The notes beneath the pieces are model-generated. The model was given only the letters and a program-made list of their open reading frames with translations. It made no database searches and was not told where the DNA came from. Below, piece after piece: positions 24,656 through 35,210 of a DNA stretch of 64,000 nucleotides; positions within the stretch are counted from its first letter, which is position 1, and every line of letters begins with the position of its first letter. The DNA is from Bolinopsis microptera (lineage: Eukaryota; Ctenophora; Tentaculata; Lobata; Bolinopsidae): contig NC_087077.1 in the NCBI RefSeq assembly GCF_026151205.1, forward strand, positions 17,902,475-17,966,474. The letters are read 5' to 3'. Made by a program: the position numbers and the translations under genes.

Positions 24656-26865
24656 CTTATGATCTAATAGTAAATTTTACAAAGCTGGCTTTGGACTTAG
24701 ATAAAATTATAATTTATTTTAAAAAACCACGGATAGTTTAAGTTTTAAATTTACGTTGTCGTATAACTATAAACTTACTGAGCCGCGCTCAGCCTGTTAT
24801 TCCGCCGAATCTATATGTCATGTCAATCATTAATGAACATGATAGCCTGAGGTCTCCAGGTAACTATAAACAAGTTAATCCTGTTTTCAATAATGTGCGG
24901 CTTTAGCGGCCAATTATTGACTTATACATAAAATTGAATTTTAAATAGAAATTTGAATATATTAAAATTTAAAATTTTCTGGATAAAAGGATTAAATTTT
25001 AAAAATGTTTCTGTTTCACTAAAAATTTATTTCACTAGTTTCCATAAGTAAATTAAAAAGTTTTTGTGCGGCTCCCTTTTCACATCGCAGTTTTGGTTGA
25101 CGGTTGTTACTCTTCTAAATTTCTTCGAAGTAGTGCCATGGGCGCTGCTTTCTTGTCAAAATATTATGGCCTGATGGCAAGTGTGAGAGAATCAAGCAAT
25201 AGACTAAAAGCAATAGACTAAAAAGTTAGATAAGGCCGCTATAAGATGTGAAAGATCGACATCATCAATAAAATTGCTATTGGACTTGCATTATTTCACT
25301 TGTTTAAAAAATACTGCAGTTTTATGGGTTTGCAGCCAAACAAAACAGTTTTGCACAAACCCTTAATCATACTAATAATTTAAAAATGTGTGTGGGTCTG
25401 TGCGTGTGTAATTTCCGAACGGCTTAATCAAGAAAACGGTTAAAGTTGTGGGATCACTGTTTTTTTTTCATCAGCCGGTGGTAAGTGGTTTAATTGATGG
25501 TTTTGTACCCCAAATGTGATACTAAGGTGTCTCAATTTTCTCCCCTCTCTCAAACTCTTTCTCTCTCTCTCTCACTCTCTCATCCCATTTACAGCTCCTC
25601 TAAATACAGCTTTGGTTCATAATAAGGTAATTCGGTAGTAGAACCAGGAGCCGCAAGATTGCCTATTAAGTATTTCTATTGGATAAGTGTTGGGTGCTCG
25701 AAATTTAATTAACTTTATTGCAGCCGGTTTCGACTGAGTTAGTTCATGATTTTACACTGTTTAAACTTTTGCACCGTCTGTACGGTGCAAAAGTATGGCA
25801 AAAGTATACCAAAGTATGGCACGTCTTATTTCGACAATATCAACTGGCTAACTAATCAATGTACTCTTATCCGGATCTATGCGCTAGTGTTCTCTATAAA
25901 GCTCCCATATAAGCTACCACTGAGCTCAACATCAGTCGCATAACTTGCCCATCAAGCATTTTTCTCATAAGCATTTTAAAGAAATCAGCAAAGCGTGTAA
26001 TGATAGAACTACAAAGCTCAAGGAACAATGAAGAATGGCCACCTTTTCTGTTACATAATTTACCAGGGCTACACAAATCAACAAGATCAGGCGCTCAACA
26101 AATCAACTGCCGTGAAATACCTAAAGAATAAGTAAAACTATACGATTAGCACACTAGTCACTATAAACCATATGCCACATTTTTCACTCCCATTCACTTT
26201 CATATAGATAGCGCTAGCAGATGCTGATACTTCTTTTGCTGATACTTCTTTTAACTTCAAACAGAGCACTATACTGATACAGAGCACTATACTATCGACT
26301 CGGCACTGCCCACTAATCGTTAATCCAACACAAGTAGCTCATAAAAGAATGTGTGTGTGTGTGTGTGTGTGTGTGTGATCATCTGTCGTATCAAATCAAA
26401 CTATTCGTCACTATGTTAATAAATCATAATATGCAAGTTTTGGTTATTTTTAAATGAATAAACGATGAAGGTTACATCATAATTTTCAATTCTTATATTC
26501 ACGTATATTAAATGAAATTATATTGTTATCATGTATCATATGATTTTGTGAATATTGGCCGGTGTTCCAAAAACCGGTCCCCAAACAAACATACTTTTGC
26601 AATTCAACTGCAATAATGAAGTCCTGGTTGTAGGCACAGGTTACACTAGTAGACCATCATCCCAAACTTAATGTCAATCCTGAAAATGTCAATCCTTGCC
26701 CTACCCAGCTTGCAGTGGTCCAATACTTAATAGGCAACGATTTGATACACGTTGCGTCATATAATATGTGGCTGCAAAAAGAGGTATACATTGTGTATCT
26801 CGTGCGGTGACAAAAAGCATACACATTTTTTGATGCATGTCGCGGCCCTGTAGTGCATCAGGTAA
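24656..26865. other. Intergenic stretch with simple repeats
   Basis: No gene is recognised. It contains a CT-rich microsatellite (about 25536-25580) and a TG run (26349-26379). Short ORFs here lack features of real exons. Confidence 0.45.
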
Positions 26866-26867
26866 TT

Positions 26868-27310
26868 ATAACTAAGACTGCAACAAAGTCTCATACCATC
26901 CTGAGTCAACTGCCTAATTGGTCACTAGGCAAAATTTCCATCAAATCTGTTCAATTTCTGGTTAGGTCAGAAATTTTCATCTTTGAAAATGGGACAGAAG
27001 ATGAAAAATATGAATTTTTGTTTTGTTAAGCTTTCTGTAGAGAGCTTCCTCCTACCTGAATCATACTTCCAGCACCTCAATTGTGTCATATGCCACCTAT
27101 AGTTGACTGACTAATTGTTTACTGCAGAGAAATTCAGTCAAAAGTGTGAAATTTCGGTCCTGGAAATTTCATCTTCAAAAACTGAAAATGGGACAGAGAA
27201 GGGGACAATATGATTGTTCCATTTTGTCCAGGATTTTGACTTTCAGTAGCTCAATTTGGTCTCATACCATCCTGAGTCAACTGACTAATTGGTCGAAGTT
27301 TTGTGGCACA
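26868..27310. repeat. Degenerate tandem repeat, about 180 bp units
   Basis: The phrases CTCATACCATCCTGAGTCAA, CTAATTGGTC and GAAAATGGGACAGA recur at about 26890, 27070 and 27255, giving two to three diverged copies just upstream of the 207-aa ORF. Confidence 0.7.
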
Positions 27311-27549
27311 GTTGAACTTGTTTTGCACTGTCATCTTCTTCATTCCTTCAATATATTATCCTGAACTTGATCATCAATGATTATATTTATTTAAAAACAA
27401 TTTTGTAATACATTTCACTGTTGTGGTTCATAAATACTATTTTGGTGCACTAAAAACTTCCATTACATTATACATGTTTATCACTTTCATTGTCAAATTA
27501 TCACATCATTATATAACATTATAGGAAACATTATTCAACTGATTGAACA

Positions 27550-28173
27550 ATGGAAGTACCCCACAATCAAGGCGCAAGAAAATCAGTTGTACCTGGTGGT
27601 GCTACTCTTGATAAAAAGACTTTGGATAAACTATTGAATCAGCGCATAAGTGGTTCAGGTAAGAATCCAGAAGCCCTTGTTGATCAGTTGCATAGTCTTT
27701 CGGTGCGTCCATCTGGAGACGGTATTGTTCCAAAAACAAAGTACCAACTAGAAAAAAATAGTCTGAAGTCTACCGAACAAAGTGTCAGTCCAAACATTCA
27801 TCAAGCACTGTTGGACTCATCCTGTGTTTTCAGATCTAAAACCGCCATACCTCATGGTTTACTGTTTGATTTGCATGAAGAAGTTTATCAAATTATTGAA
27901 TTCCTGCTTGATGAGTACAGGAAGTTCTCCAAAGGCTGCATGTGTGGAAAATGTTGCATGTGCAGCAGGTCAGCTGATGGTGGTGAGATGGAAGAGATGT
28001 TGGGAGATGCTCAAGAAGCTTACAACTTTATTGCTAAATATATTGGTAGAGATTGTGAGGCTGATGACGTACAAGAACATTCCACTAATAGGATTTATGC
28101 TGATGCTAAATTAGGCATATCTCATGAAATTGAAATACCTGAAGACGCAGATGAAATACAGGAAACAGTGTAG
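27550..28173 (+). CDS. Unrecognised 207-aa protein with cysteine cluster
   Basis: This is an uninterrupted frame starting at an ATG about 25 nt after a possible acceptor (TTATAG). The middle has a helical stretch (DLHEEVYQIIEFLLDEY) followed by CMCGKCCMC, a possible metal-binding knot, and an acidic C-terminus (EIPEDADEIQ). It is not a family I know. The stop codon lies at the very edge of a GTGACACA minisatellite, so the present C-terminus may have been shaped by repeat growth. It could be a host gene, an exon of a larger gene, or a relic of a mobile element. Confidence 0.5.
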   Translation: MEVPHNQGARKSVVPGGATLDKKTLDKLLNQRISGSGKNPEALVDQLHSLSVRPSGDGIVPKTKYQLEKNSLKSTEQSVSPNIHQALLDSSCVFRSKTAIPHGLLFDLHEEVYQIIEFLLDEYRKFSKGCMCGKCCMCSRSADGGEMEEMLGDAQEAYNFIAKYIGRDCEADDVQEHSTNRIYADAKLGISHEIEIPEDADEIQETV

Positions 28174-28410
28174 TCACAGTGACACAGTAACGCAGTGACA
28201 CAGTGACACACTGACACAGTGACACACTGACACAGTGACACAGTGACACACTGACACAGTGACACAGTACAGTGACACAGTGACACAGTGACACAGTGAC
28301 ACAGTGACACAGTGACACAGTGACGCAGTAACACAGTGACACAGTAACACAGTGAAGCAGTGAAGAAGTGACACAGTGACACAGTGACACAGTGAAGCAG
28401 TGACAGAGTG
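28174..28410. repeat. 8 bp minisatellite (GTGACACA)n
   Basis: About 235 bp of CAGTGACA-type units with minor variants begins right after the TAG of the 207-aa ORF and ends at the target duplication of the transposon at 28425. Long apparent minus-strand ORFs here are products of the repeat. Confidence 0.95.
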
Positions 28411-28424
28411 TAGTTAGGATCGGA

Positions 28425-29942
28425 CCCATATCCAAAAACCCGCATTCTCGCATTCTAAGAATGTAGGAAATTTTTAAAAGTAGGAAATTTTTGACAAAAA
28501 GTAGGAAATTCGAGAGCCAACTCTGAGAATTTTCGATAATATTTCAGTAGGAATTTAAATGAAAGAGCAGACTAAAAGTTGCTGGACCGTTATTTAAATG
28601 TCCTCAGTCAGGGATCCACTGATCCAGTCTATCAAATTTCGTTTCACAGACCAAAGTTTGTTGCTATTAGCTACAAAATCTGTGCATCAAGTAACCACTA
28701 ACCAGATGCTAATTATTGGGGCATTTTCGCGTACACGACATAAATAGTTGTCATTATTACTTTATTAACATAATTTACTATCTACTTATCTAGTCTATGA
28801 AACCGGATATGTCTACAGTGTCACCCGATATCTGTATTGGCAAGCAGTAGCATATACACATCACGTCTTCAATGTGTGTATCACACTGCACACACCCAGC
28901 CCAAATTCGTGTGGCATGAGAAAATATCAGAAAAACAGGGCGTTTTAACTAATCTGTACGATGATGCTAGAATGGGCGTGAGAATTGGACTTTTTCTAGT
29001 TTTTTAATTAGTCACTCTGCCTGCTTGCTTTTGTTGCTTACATTGGGTTGTTGAACTTCCTATTAATCATGAATCGTCCAAAGTTCAAGTCTAAATCCGA
29101 GGTCCAATGCGGTATATGCAAAGAAGTTTGTACTCGAGCCGATAATCTAAAAGTTCATTTTAAGAGGTGTCACCCAGGGCATCAGCCCTATGAATTCATA
29201 CCGAATCAACCTAAGTTGAGGTAGCTATCACATTAAGACATTAATCGGGTGGAAATCATTTTTGCATGAATTATCTTTACATGCTCCTGATCCTAGTTAG
29301 GTATCACTCTAAACATGCATAATGCATAAGAATTCTTTGTTGCGTTTCCTATCTTCTTTAAATAGTAAATACTAATAGTCATTATTATATTTTTGGAAAA
29401 TTTAAATTCCTTGTTTCTTGAATATTTGGTCTCATACTTGCTTCCTTCTCCAAATTCCCTTAACCCTGTATTAGTTTATAGCTTGAAAGCAGAAAGTGAT
29501 GGTAGTGATGGTAGTGATGGTAGTAGATGAGAAAACATTTTTGCCAAAATTATAAACTCTTGATAATTCATGCTGTCTCCTATTTCGTGCTTTAGTTAAG
29601 CCAAGTGTTTAGGGATTCTAGAATCCAGACAATTTATCCCAATAAAAATTGAAATCAGAAAATAGTATGCTAAAATCGTTCTCCATTGTCAGATTCGTTC
29701 CAGGAGGCCAAATCTAGTTTAAATTTCCAAAATTTTCGGGGGCTTCGCCCCCAAAAGTAACCTAGGATTATCTATTAAAAAGCATTCCGGGCCCTAAAAA
29801 AGTAAAATTGAGAATCTGGAATCCGCCATGAAAAATCTTTGAACCGCGCGAATACAAAGACTTTTTATGCGAGTGAAGCGAGCGGGCCACAGAAAACGAA
29901 AAAATTGAGAATGTAGGAAATTAAAAAGTTTTTGGATATGGG
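28425..29942. mobile_element. 1518 bp DNA transposon with 8 bp target duplication
   Basis: The element begins CCCATATCCAAAAAC and ends with its reverse complement GTTTTTGGATATGGG. It is flanked on both sides by the same 8 bases, GGATCGGA (28417-28424 and 29943-29950). An 8 bp duplication is typical of hAT and P-like superfamilies. Sub-terminal AATGTAGGAAAT motifs recur at both ends. Only a small zinc-finger ORF is inside, so it is non-autonomous. Confidence 0.88.
29069..29224 (+). CDS. Small BED/C2H2-like zinc-finger ORF inside the transposon
   Basis: The 51-residue frame has CGICKEVCTRADNLKVHF with a following RCH, which fits C-x2-C-x12-H-x4-C or C-x2-C-x12-H-x5-H spacing as in BED or C2H2 fingers. 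BED fingers commonly open hAT transposases, so this may be the remnant of one. The frame ends at TAG (29222). A GT at 29221 would instead make it an exon ending in phase 2, which is compatible with the exon starting at 30285. Confidence 0.5.
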   Translation: MNRPKFKSKSEVQCGICKEVCTRADNLKVHFKRCHPGHQPYEFIPNQPKLR

Positions 29943-30288
29943 GGATCGGAAAACAGAGCACCTATTAATTCCCATCCTGTCATTGCAATGAACGTTTGAA
30001 CATGATTTTCACTCATTACATTCAAACTTTATTTCCTATTGAAATATAAACTACACAATGCTCTTGATGTAATAATGTAACAATTTATATTTTAATTTAT
30101 CAACAGGCAGTCATTTCACTCAATCAAAATTCAATCATGCCATTGCAGTCAGAGATCAATTTAGATTAAATACACAATGCATTCTACATCTATAGATCTA
30201 TTCTAATACATCGTTTTTACTTTAAATATTTTTTGATGCTTGTGCCATCCAATGATCATATCTAACCAAATCCCACAATTTCAGTAAC

Positions 30289-31854
30289 ATGCCAGAAACA
30301 ATTCCATTCTCTGCCCAAAGAATAAGGGAAGGTCCATTCCACTTCCCACCCCCACCACCGACAGATCCTAACTTACTGTTCAAGAGTCTGTACAAACTGA
30401 TGAATTATCTTACCGTCGAGTGGTGTGGTGGTGACTTACCTGCCCATTTGGGCTTTGCTTTTGGCTCAGAATCACCAGATCTAGCAGACCAGTGTTTTGA
30501 CCTTTGCATGGCCATTTCCAACACCACTGTTCACATCAAGAAACAGAGGCTTGATGAGGTATTTGCGGAGTGCCATGTTCTTCATCCGTTTCTAGATGTC
30601 AGCGTAACATCTCCATCTCTGATGATATACGGGTCTCTCTCTTCCAACATCAGACATTATCACAAACTGTGGGTAACACCGCGCGGAGTTCTTGTTAACG
30701 AACAGCCCATGCTTTCCAGGGAGATATCCAACACATCTGTCTTGTATATTAACATTCACTTCAGATATAACATAAAGCCAACGGAAATAAAAGATTTGAT
30801 GTGTTATTATTTGACACGACTGAACATTGGCTGCCGTGAGAATTTGGTAATTGACATGAAGTTTGAACATGGACCACGTTACTTTTTCCCTCGATACCCA
30901 AAAGCAGGAAATTCAGATCTTACCCGTTCAAATGGTGCTGTTTTCGTGAAAGTGTGCAAAAATTGCCAATCTTGTCGGATCCAATCTACAAAAGCCAGAG
31001 AGATTACCATACAAGATCAGAAACTGAATGTAAGAATCTGCACACGTCAGTGTTTTGGAAGTGAATACGGCAGACCATGTACTGACAAACGATTTAAAGG
31101 TAAACTCACTATTCTGGGTCCTGGTGGAATTCCCGTACTTTACTTATCAGATACTGATTTCTACAGCCAGTTTAATAAGCTTGTACAGAAGTGGCCTTGC
31201 ATGTCCGACAATCAAACCCACCTTATTTTGATATTTGAGTGTCCAGTGTCGAGGAAGAACATCCATCAGATCATGACACTTCTCCATGACACCTGTTTCC
31301 AGGTTTTCAGCAAATACCAAACCTCCTTCAAAACTTCTGTAACTCAACTTCTTGGTAGTAGATCATCTGGCTCGAGTAGCACGACTGTAGATCTGGTTGC
31401 AGCTAGCAGAAATCTAGCCAGAGGCATCTCGGAAATCGTGGAGCTCAGTAAAAATGAAGACTTCAAAAAAACTGTGAAAGATTTGCTCCCTTACGACACC
31501 ATGGAGACGCTCCAAGAATCTATACTGAACAAATCTCGTCAGTTTGGTATTCAAGAACCTCGTATAATTGAGGGAGCTGATGATGGTGAACCGTTTGCCA
31601 AGCGGAGAAAGTTGAAACCCTCTCCTACTCAAGAAGTACAGGAAATACCTGGTGTTTCTGTGGGAGGGTTCTGGTTTACTGTGACCGGCGAGGAGTCTAT
31701 AGGGAAGGAGCAAGGGAAGGAGACAAGAACTGAGGGATTGGAGACAAGAACTTTAACTGAGGGATTGGAGACAAGGACTGAGGATTTGGAGACAAGGACT
31801 GAGGATTTGGAGACAAGGACTGAGGATCTGGACGATTTTCAGTCCCTGCAATGA
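30289..31854 (+). CDS. Unrecognised 521-aa protein, nuclear-like, with C-terminal 7-aa repeats
   Basis: This single long frame begins 4 nt after a good acceptor (TTTCAG at 30279-30284), so an upstream exon exists. The N-terminus is proline-rich (FPPPPPTDP). The middle is globular with paired cysteines (CKNCQSC, CTRQC, then CTDKRFKG). Near residue 430 a basic stretch AKRRKLKPSP could act as a nuclear localisation signal. The C-terminus has about five repeats of TEDLETR, encoded by a 21 bp unit (31723-31845). I know no matching family; the coding frame is clean, which supports a real gene. Confidence 0.7.
   Translation: MPETIPFSAQRIREGPFHFPPPPPTDPNLLFKSLYKLMNYLTVEWCGGDLPAHLGFAFGSESPDLADQCFDLCMAISNTTVHIKKQRLDEVFAECHVLHPFLDVSVTSPSLMIYGSLSSNIRHYHKLWVTPRGVLVNEQPMLSREISNTSVLYINIHFRYNIKPTEIKDLMCYYLTRLNIGCRENLVIDMKFEHGPRYFFPRYPKAGNSDLTRSNGAVFVKVCKNCQSCRIQSTKAREITIQDQKLNVRICTRQCFGSEYGRPCTDKRFKGKLTILGPGGIPVLYLSDTDFYSQFNKLVQKWPCMSDNQTHLILIFECPVSRKNIHQIMTLLHDTCFQVFSKYQTSFKTSVTQLLGSRSSGSSSTTVDLVAASRNLARGISEIVELSKNEDFKKTVKDLLPYDTMETLQESILNKSRQFGIQEPRIIEGADDGEPFAKRRKLKPSPTQEVQEIPGVSVGGFWFTVTGEESIGKEQGKETRTEGLETRTLTEGLETRTEDLETRTEDLETRTEDLDDFQSLQ
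31723..31845 (+). repeat. In-frame 21 bp tandem repeat
   Basis: The unit GGAGACAAGGACTGAGGATT plus one base encodes LETRTED. Because the unit is a multiple of three, copy number can change without a frameshift. Confidence 0.9.
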
Positions 31855-32941
31855 CAACACGATTGAAAGGTCAGATGATATGCTTAACAAAATGATGATA
31901 TTAGTGTAAATAGGCAATATCGAAATATTTGTTGCCAATGTTGTTGCTTTTATTCAATGCTAATGAAATGTTTGTTTTTTGTGAAAAGTACCAATCGTGT
32001 AGTTATATCATTATTGTGTAAAAACATAATCAGAATTGATTAATGAACGACTTAAAATCAATCATAATTACAATCATTCGTCATGACTTTATTATTTTGT
32101 AATTTTTTCGATGTTTGCTTAATCGTTCAGCTGATAATGCGCTTGGTATGGATGATAAGTTTTTAGCTTCGTTTGAATACTGTTAATTATTACAATTAAC
32201 AATGTGCCCAAGGAATCGTTCACATATCACGTGACCCAGATTTTAAAACCATAATTTACATCACATTAAAGCCATCTTGACCGTAAAATGTGAACGGTCC
32301 CTCAACAGAATTTCAGTTTCAATGTTTTTTTCTTTGAAAACACATTTGAGAGAACTTGTATACATTATAAATAACACTTGCAAATCGATTACGAAATACA
32401 TATGCCTTAATCTTTTTGAGTTTAATTTTCTTTCCAAACTGGTCTGAATGGTATACAAATTATTACTGGGAAAAATTCGTTGAAGATTTTTTTCATTCAG
32501 TTGATAAATTTTCGGTTTGATTGCAACAAATTGCTCTAAAATTAAGGGTTTAAAGGCTAAAAGGGCAAATATATTGAGGAACATAATGAGGAATAGAACA
32601 AGAGATATTTTAAAGTACTCAGATTAAATCTATGATATCTCAAGAACGGAACATCCTATTTGAACATATTAAGATAATTCAGTTCTATGAAATATCAAGA
32701 TGTGTTTTTTGACCGCCAACAATCCTTAATTCATTGGATCGCTATTTTATTCTATGTTTGAAACTCTAAATTAATGGTTACCTGTGATTTTTCTTCGACT
32801 CAGCAATTGTGCTTTTTCAACTCGATAACATAAAATTATGAGATCTAAAACAATTCTCATCAATTAATTGTTGATCTGATTTTCCTTGCTTTTTGTTTGT
32901 TTAAACCTGATTCCACACTAACGATCAACTTCAGTGGGGTC
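31855..32941. other. Intergenic region before the spectrin-type gene
   Basis: It should contain the 3' UTR of the 521-aa gene and the promoter of the first exon at 32942. Apart from the small MITE at 32213-32303 I see no feature. Confidence 0.4.
32213..32303. mobile_element. 90 bp MITE
   Basis: The left end (CGTTCACATATCACG) and the right end (reverse complement CGTTCACATTTTACG) form a terminal inverted repeat of about 19 bp. The sequence is close to the ends at 14740 and 57141, so it looks like a minimal member of that family. Confidence 0.65.
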
Positions 32942-33012
32942 ATGGCATCTGCCACTCCAGAGAAGAAAATGGCATCTTTTAAGAATCGTAAAGCCAGTGT
33001 CATGACTCTGAG
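32942..33012 (+). CDS. Candidate first exon 1a of the spectrin-type gene
   Basis: The ATG frame starts MASATPEKK and ends MTLR at AG|GTTTGT in phase 2, the phase needed to join the CH1 exon at 42096. Translation across the junction gives MTLRVESLAQV. It is 9 kb upstream, so the link rests on phase and on the similarity of pattern with the other first exons. Confidence 0.5.
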
Positions 33013-34490
33013 GTTTGTACACTTTTTTGTTATTTTGATCGTTAATCGGTAAAAAAGGGGGTTACTTACTTTCATATTAAGAAGCAATTTGGTGACTTTT
33101 TATGTCGGTTTAAATAAATATTTTACAATAAAGAATTGGAGATTATTACCATACGTTCTGTATAAGACATAAGTTAAAGTTAACTTTGCTAATCAGTTGT
33201 GAACAATGGAAATGTACCTTGCCAGCTAAAGTGCTAAACAGTGTGCGCGCGGGCGTAATAGGTCTTCTAGTAAATTCACAGGAAGGCGCGGACACCATTT
33301 TAAGGAGTTGAGTTTTGGCGCGCAAATTTCGCCGAGCGCAGCGCAGCTAGCTAGCTCAGCTAGCTCAATTAATTAGTACGTAGAATTGTAGATTTTGGAG
33401 CAGACGTATGCAGGCGTTTCCTACATCTCAAGACAGTAGCCAATACTGTGGCCGATGAGCGCAGAGAGAGGCTTGCTGCCGTCTCGCCCAATAACCTTGG
33501 CGATGTTAAGTACAGTAGTAATAGCTAGAGACAGATGGGCATTGGGCACCAGAATGAGTTACCCGCATGTATAAGCCATAGCTCCGATACTAGTCCTTGA
33601 TAGATCTTTATCAAGCTATCGCATTACTCACACTTATACTCTAATATATAGTGTACTCGTTGTAGCAATTATATACTACATGTACAACTCTGAACATAAT
33701 AACAAGAGAATGGCTAATAAAGTGTTTACGGTGTCCCAATGTGGATAGAGGCATTGTCATGACTCTAATACGACAAACTAGTCTCAGACAATTCATTGGC
33801 GTGTTTTAAATGTTCATTGTATATATTATTACATTCAACAGTACGGAGAACTTTGTAAACGGTTCATTAAAGGTAGTCTGTTTTATAGACATCTTAAATC
33901 TTGAGCGATAGTTGTCGGCCACATGGTGGCACGAGTTTACACTCTATGTATAATGGGCCAGTATGTAGTCAGCAGTCAATTGTAGTCTGGTATCAGGCTC
34001 GTTGTTTATCTGAACCCGCTACATTTTTGTTTCTTTGCCAATGATGTTCAATAGACACAGTTTTAAAGCTGCGGAGGTATAATTCTACACAGCGTGATCT
34101 TTGAGTATAATTTTGTTTAATTTGCACTGAAGGATGCTGAGTCATTATTTTATCATGCAGCGTTCTGTAAATTCATTACAGGTATATGGTGTAGGTATGT
34201 GCTTTTTTGTAGATCGGAATGCGATTAGCTCCGATATGCGTTTAGAGCACAGACAAATCTGATTATTTATGATCACATTGCTATTATCACATTCCTCGAT
34301 AGTTTACCTTATCTTATACATTGGTAAATGATTAGATTTCAGGTTAGATAGTCTGAAAGTACAGCAATGATACTGCAAACTTCGCATTCTGACACGCCAC
34401 ACTGTTGTGTTGGTTAACTGTTAACAAACTGTTTTTAACTCTGTTTGAACGCTCTTTTGTAGTCCAGTTGTAGTACATTATGTCCCTGAG

Positions 34491-34537
34491 ATGACTGAGT
34501 CAGATCCACTGGGTTTTAGAAAGAATCTCAAGCAAAA
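34491..34537 (+). CDS. Candidate first exon 1b of the spectrin-type gene
   Basis: The frame MTESDPLGFRKNLKQ ends at AA|GTAAGT, a strong donor in phase 2, and would give KQKVESLAQ after joining 42096. A short upstream ORF (ATG at 34480, MSLR then stop) overlaps this start and could restrain its use. Confidence 0.55.
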
Positions 34538-35210
34538 GTAAGTTGCGAAGATATGTGCATGAAGATTAGTAGAGCCTGTACTAATAAAATAATAAATGGT
34601 TATATATACTAAATACTGGTCCTGAAAACTGATTCTGGTTGGTATTTTTTAACTTGTTACTGTGGTACAAACTAACCGACCAAAATAAACGCTCTGACAA
34701 TTGAATATTCAGCGATTTAAAATGTCTCATTTTAGTAACTGATTACGTAGATCGATCAAGTTACTCGTTCAATCGCATATTTAAGATGTTGTCATGCACG
34801 AGATCTCTTGTATTACAGTGTATTACAGTCATGTGCTCGTCCTGTTATCGTTGATGCTGCGTTTAGGTGCAGCTATTTTTGTTTTCATCGCCCAAAGCGT
34901 CCCTCTTTTTATGATTAATCCCCGATTACAGGCATCGACGAATCTTAGAATATTTATATGTGAGAGCCGGGATGTATAGAACTGAGTCAAAATTGATTGA
35001 TCCCTAGACTACATGAAATCTTCCTTGATAGACTGTTGTGAGCAGGCCTCTTGCCGTCTTAGTGTTGAAATAACCAGTGCAGTTAAGGAAAGTAAATGTT
35101 TAAGTAAATGTTTAAGGAAGGAATAATGCCTCAGCACTTAATTTGATACAGAGATGATAATTGTTTAAAATTGTTTAAGTAGCGACTGCTCCCAGTCCTG
35201 CTACTATAAA

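Noticed and set aside
28106-28453. Minus-strand ORFs rich in C, H, V, S over the GTGACACA array
   Set aside because: They are translations of an 8 bp repeat in several frames at once; no gene features.
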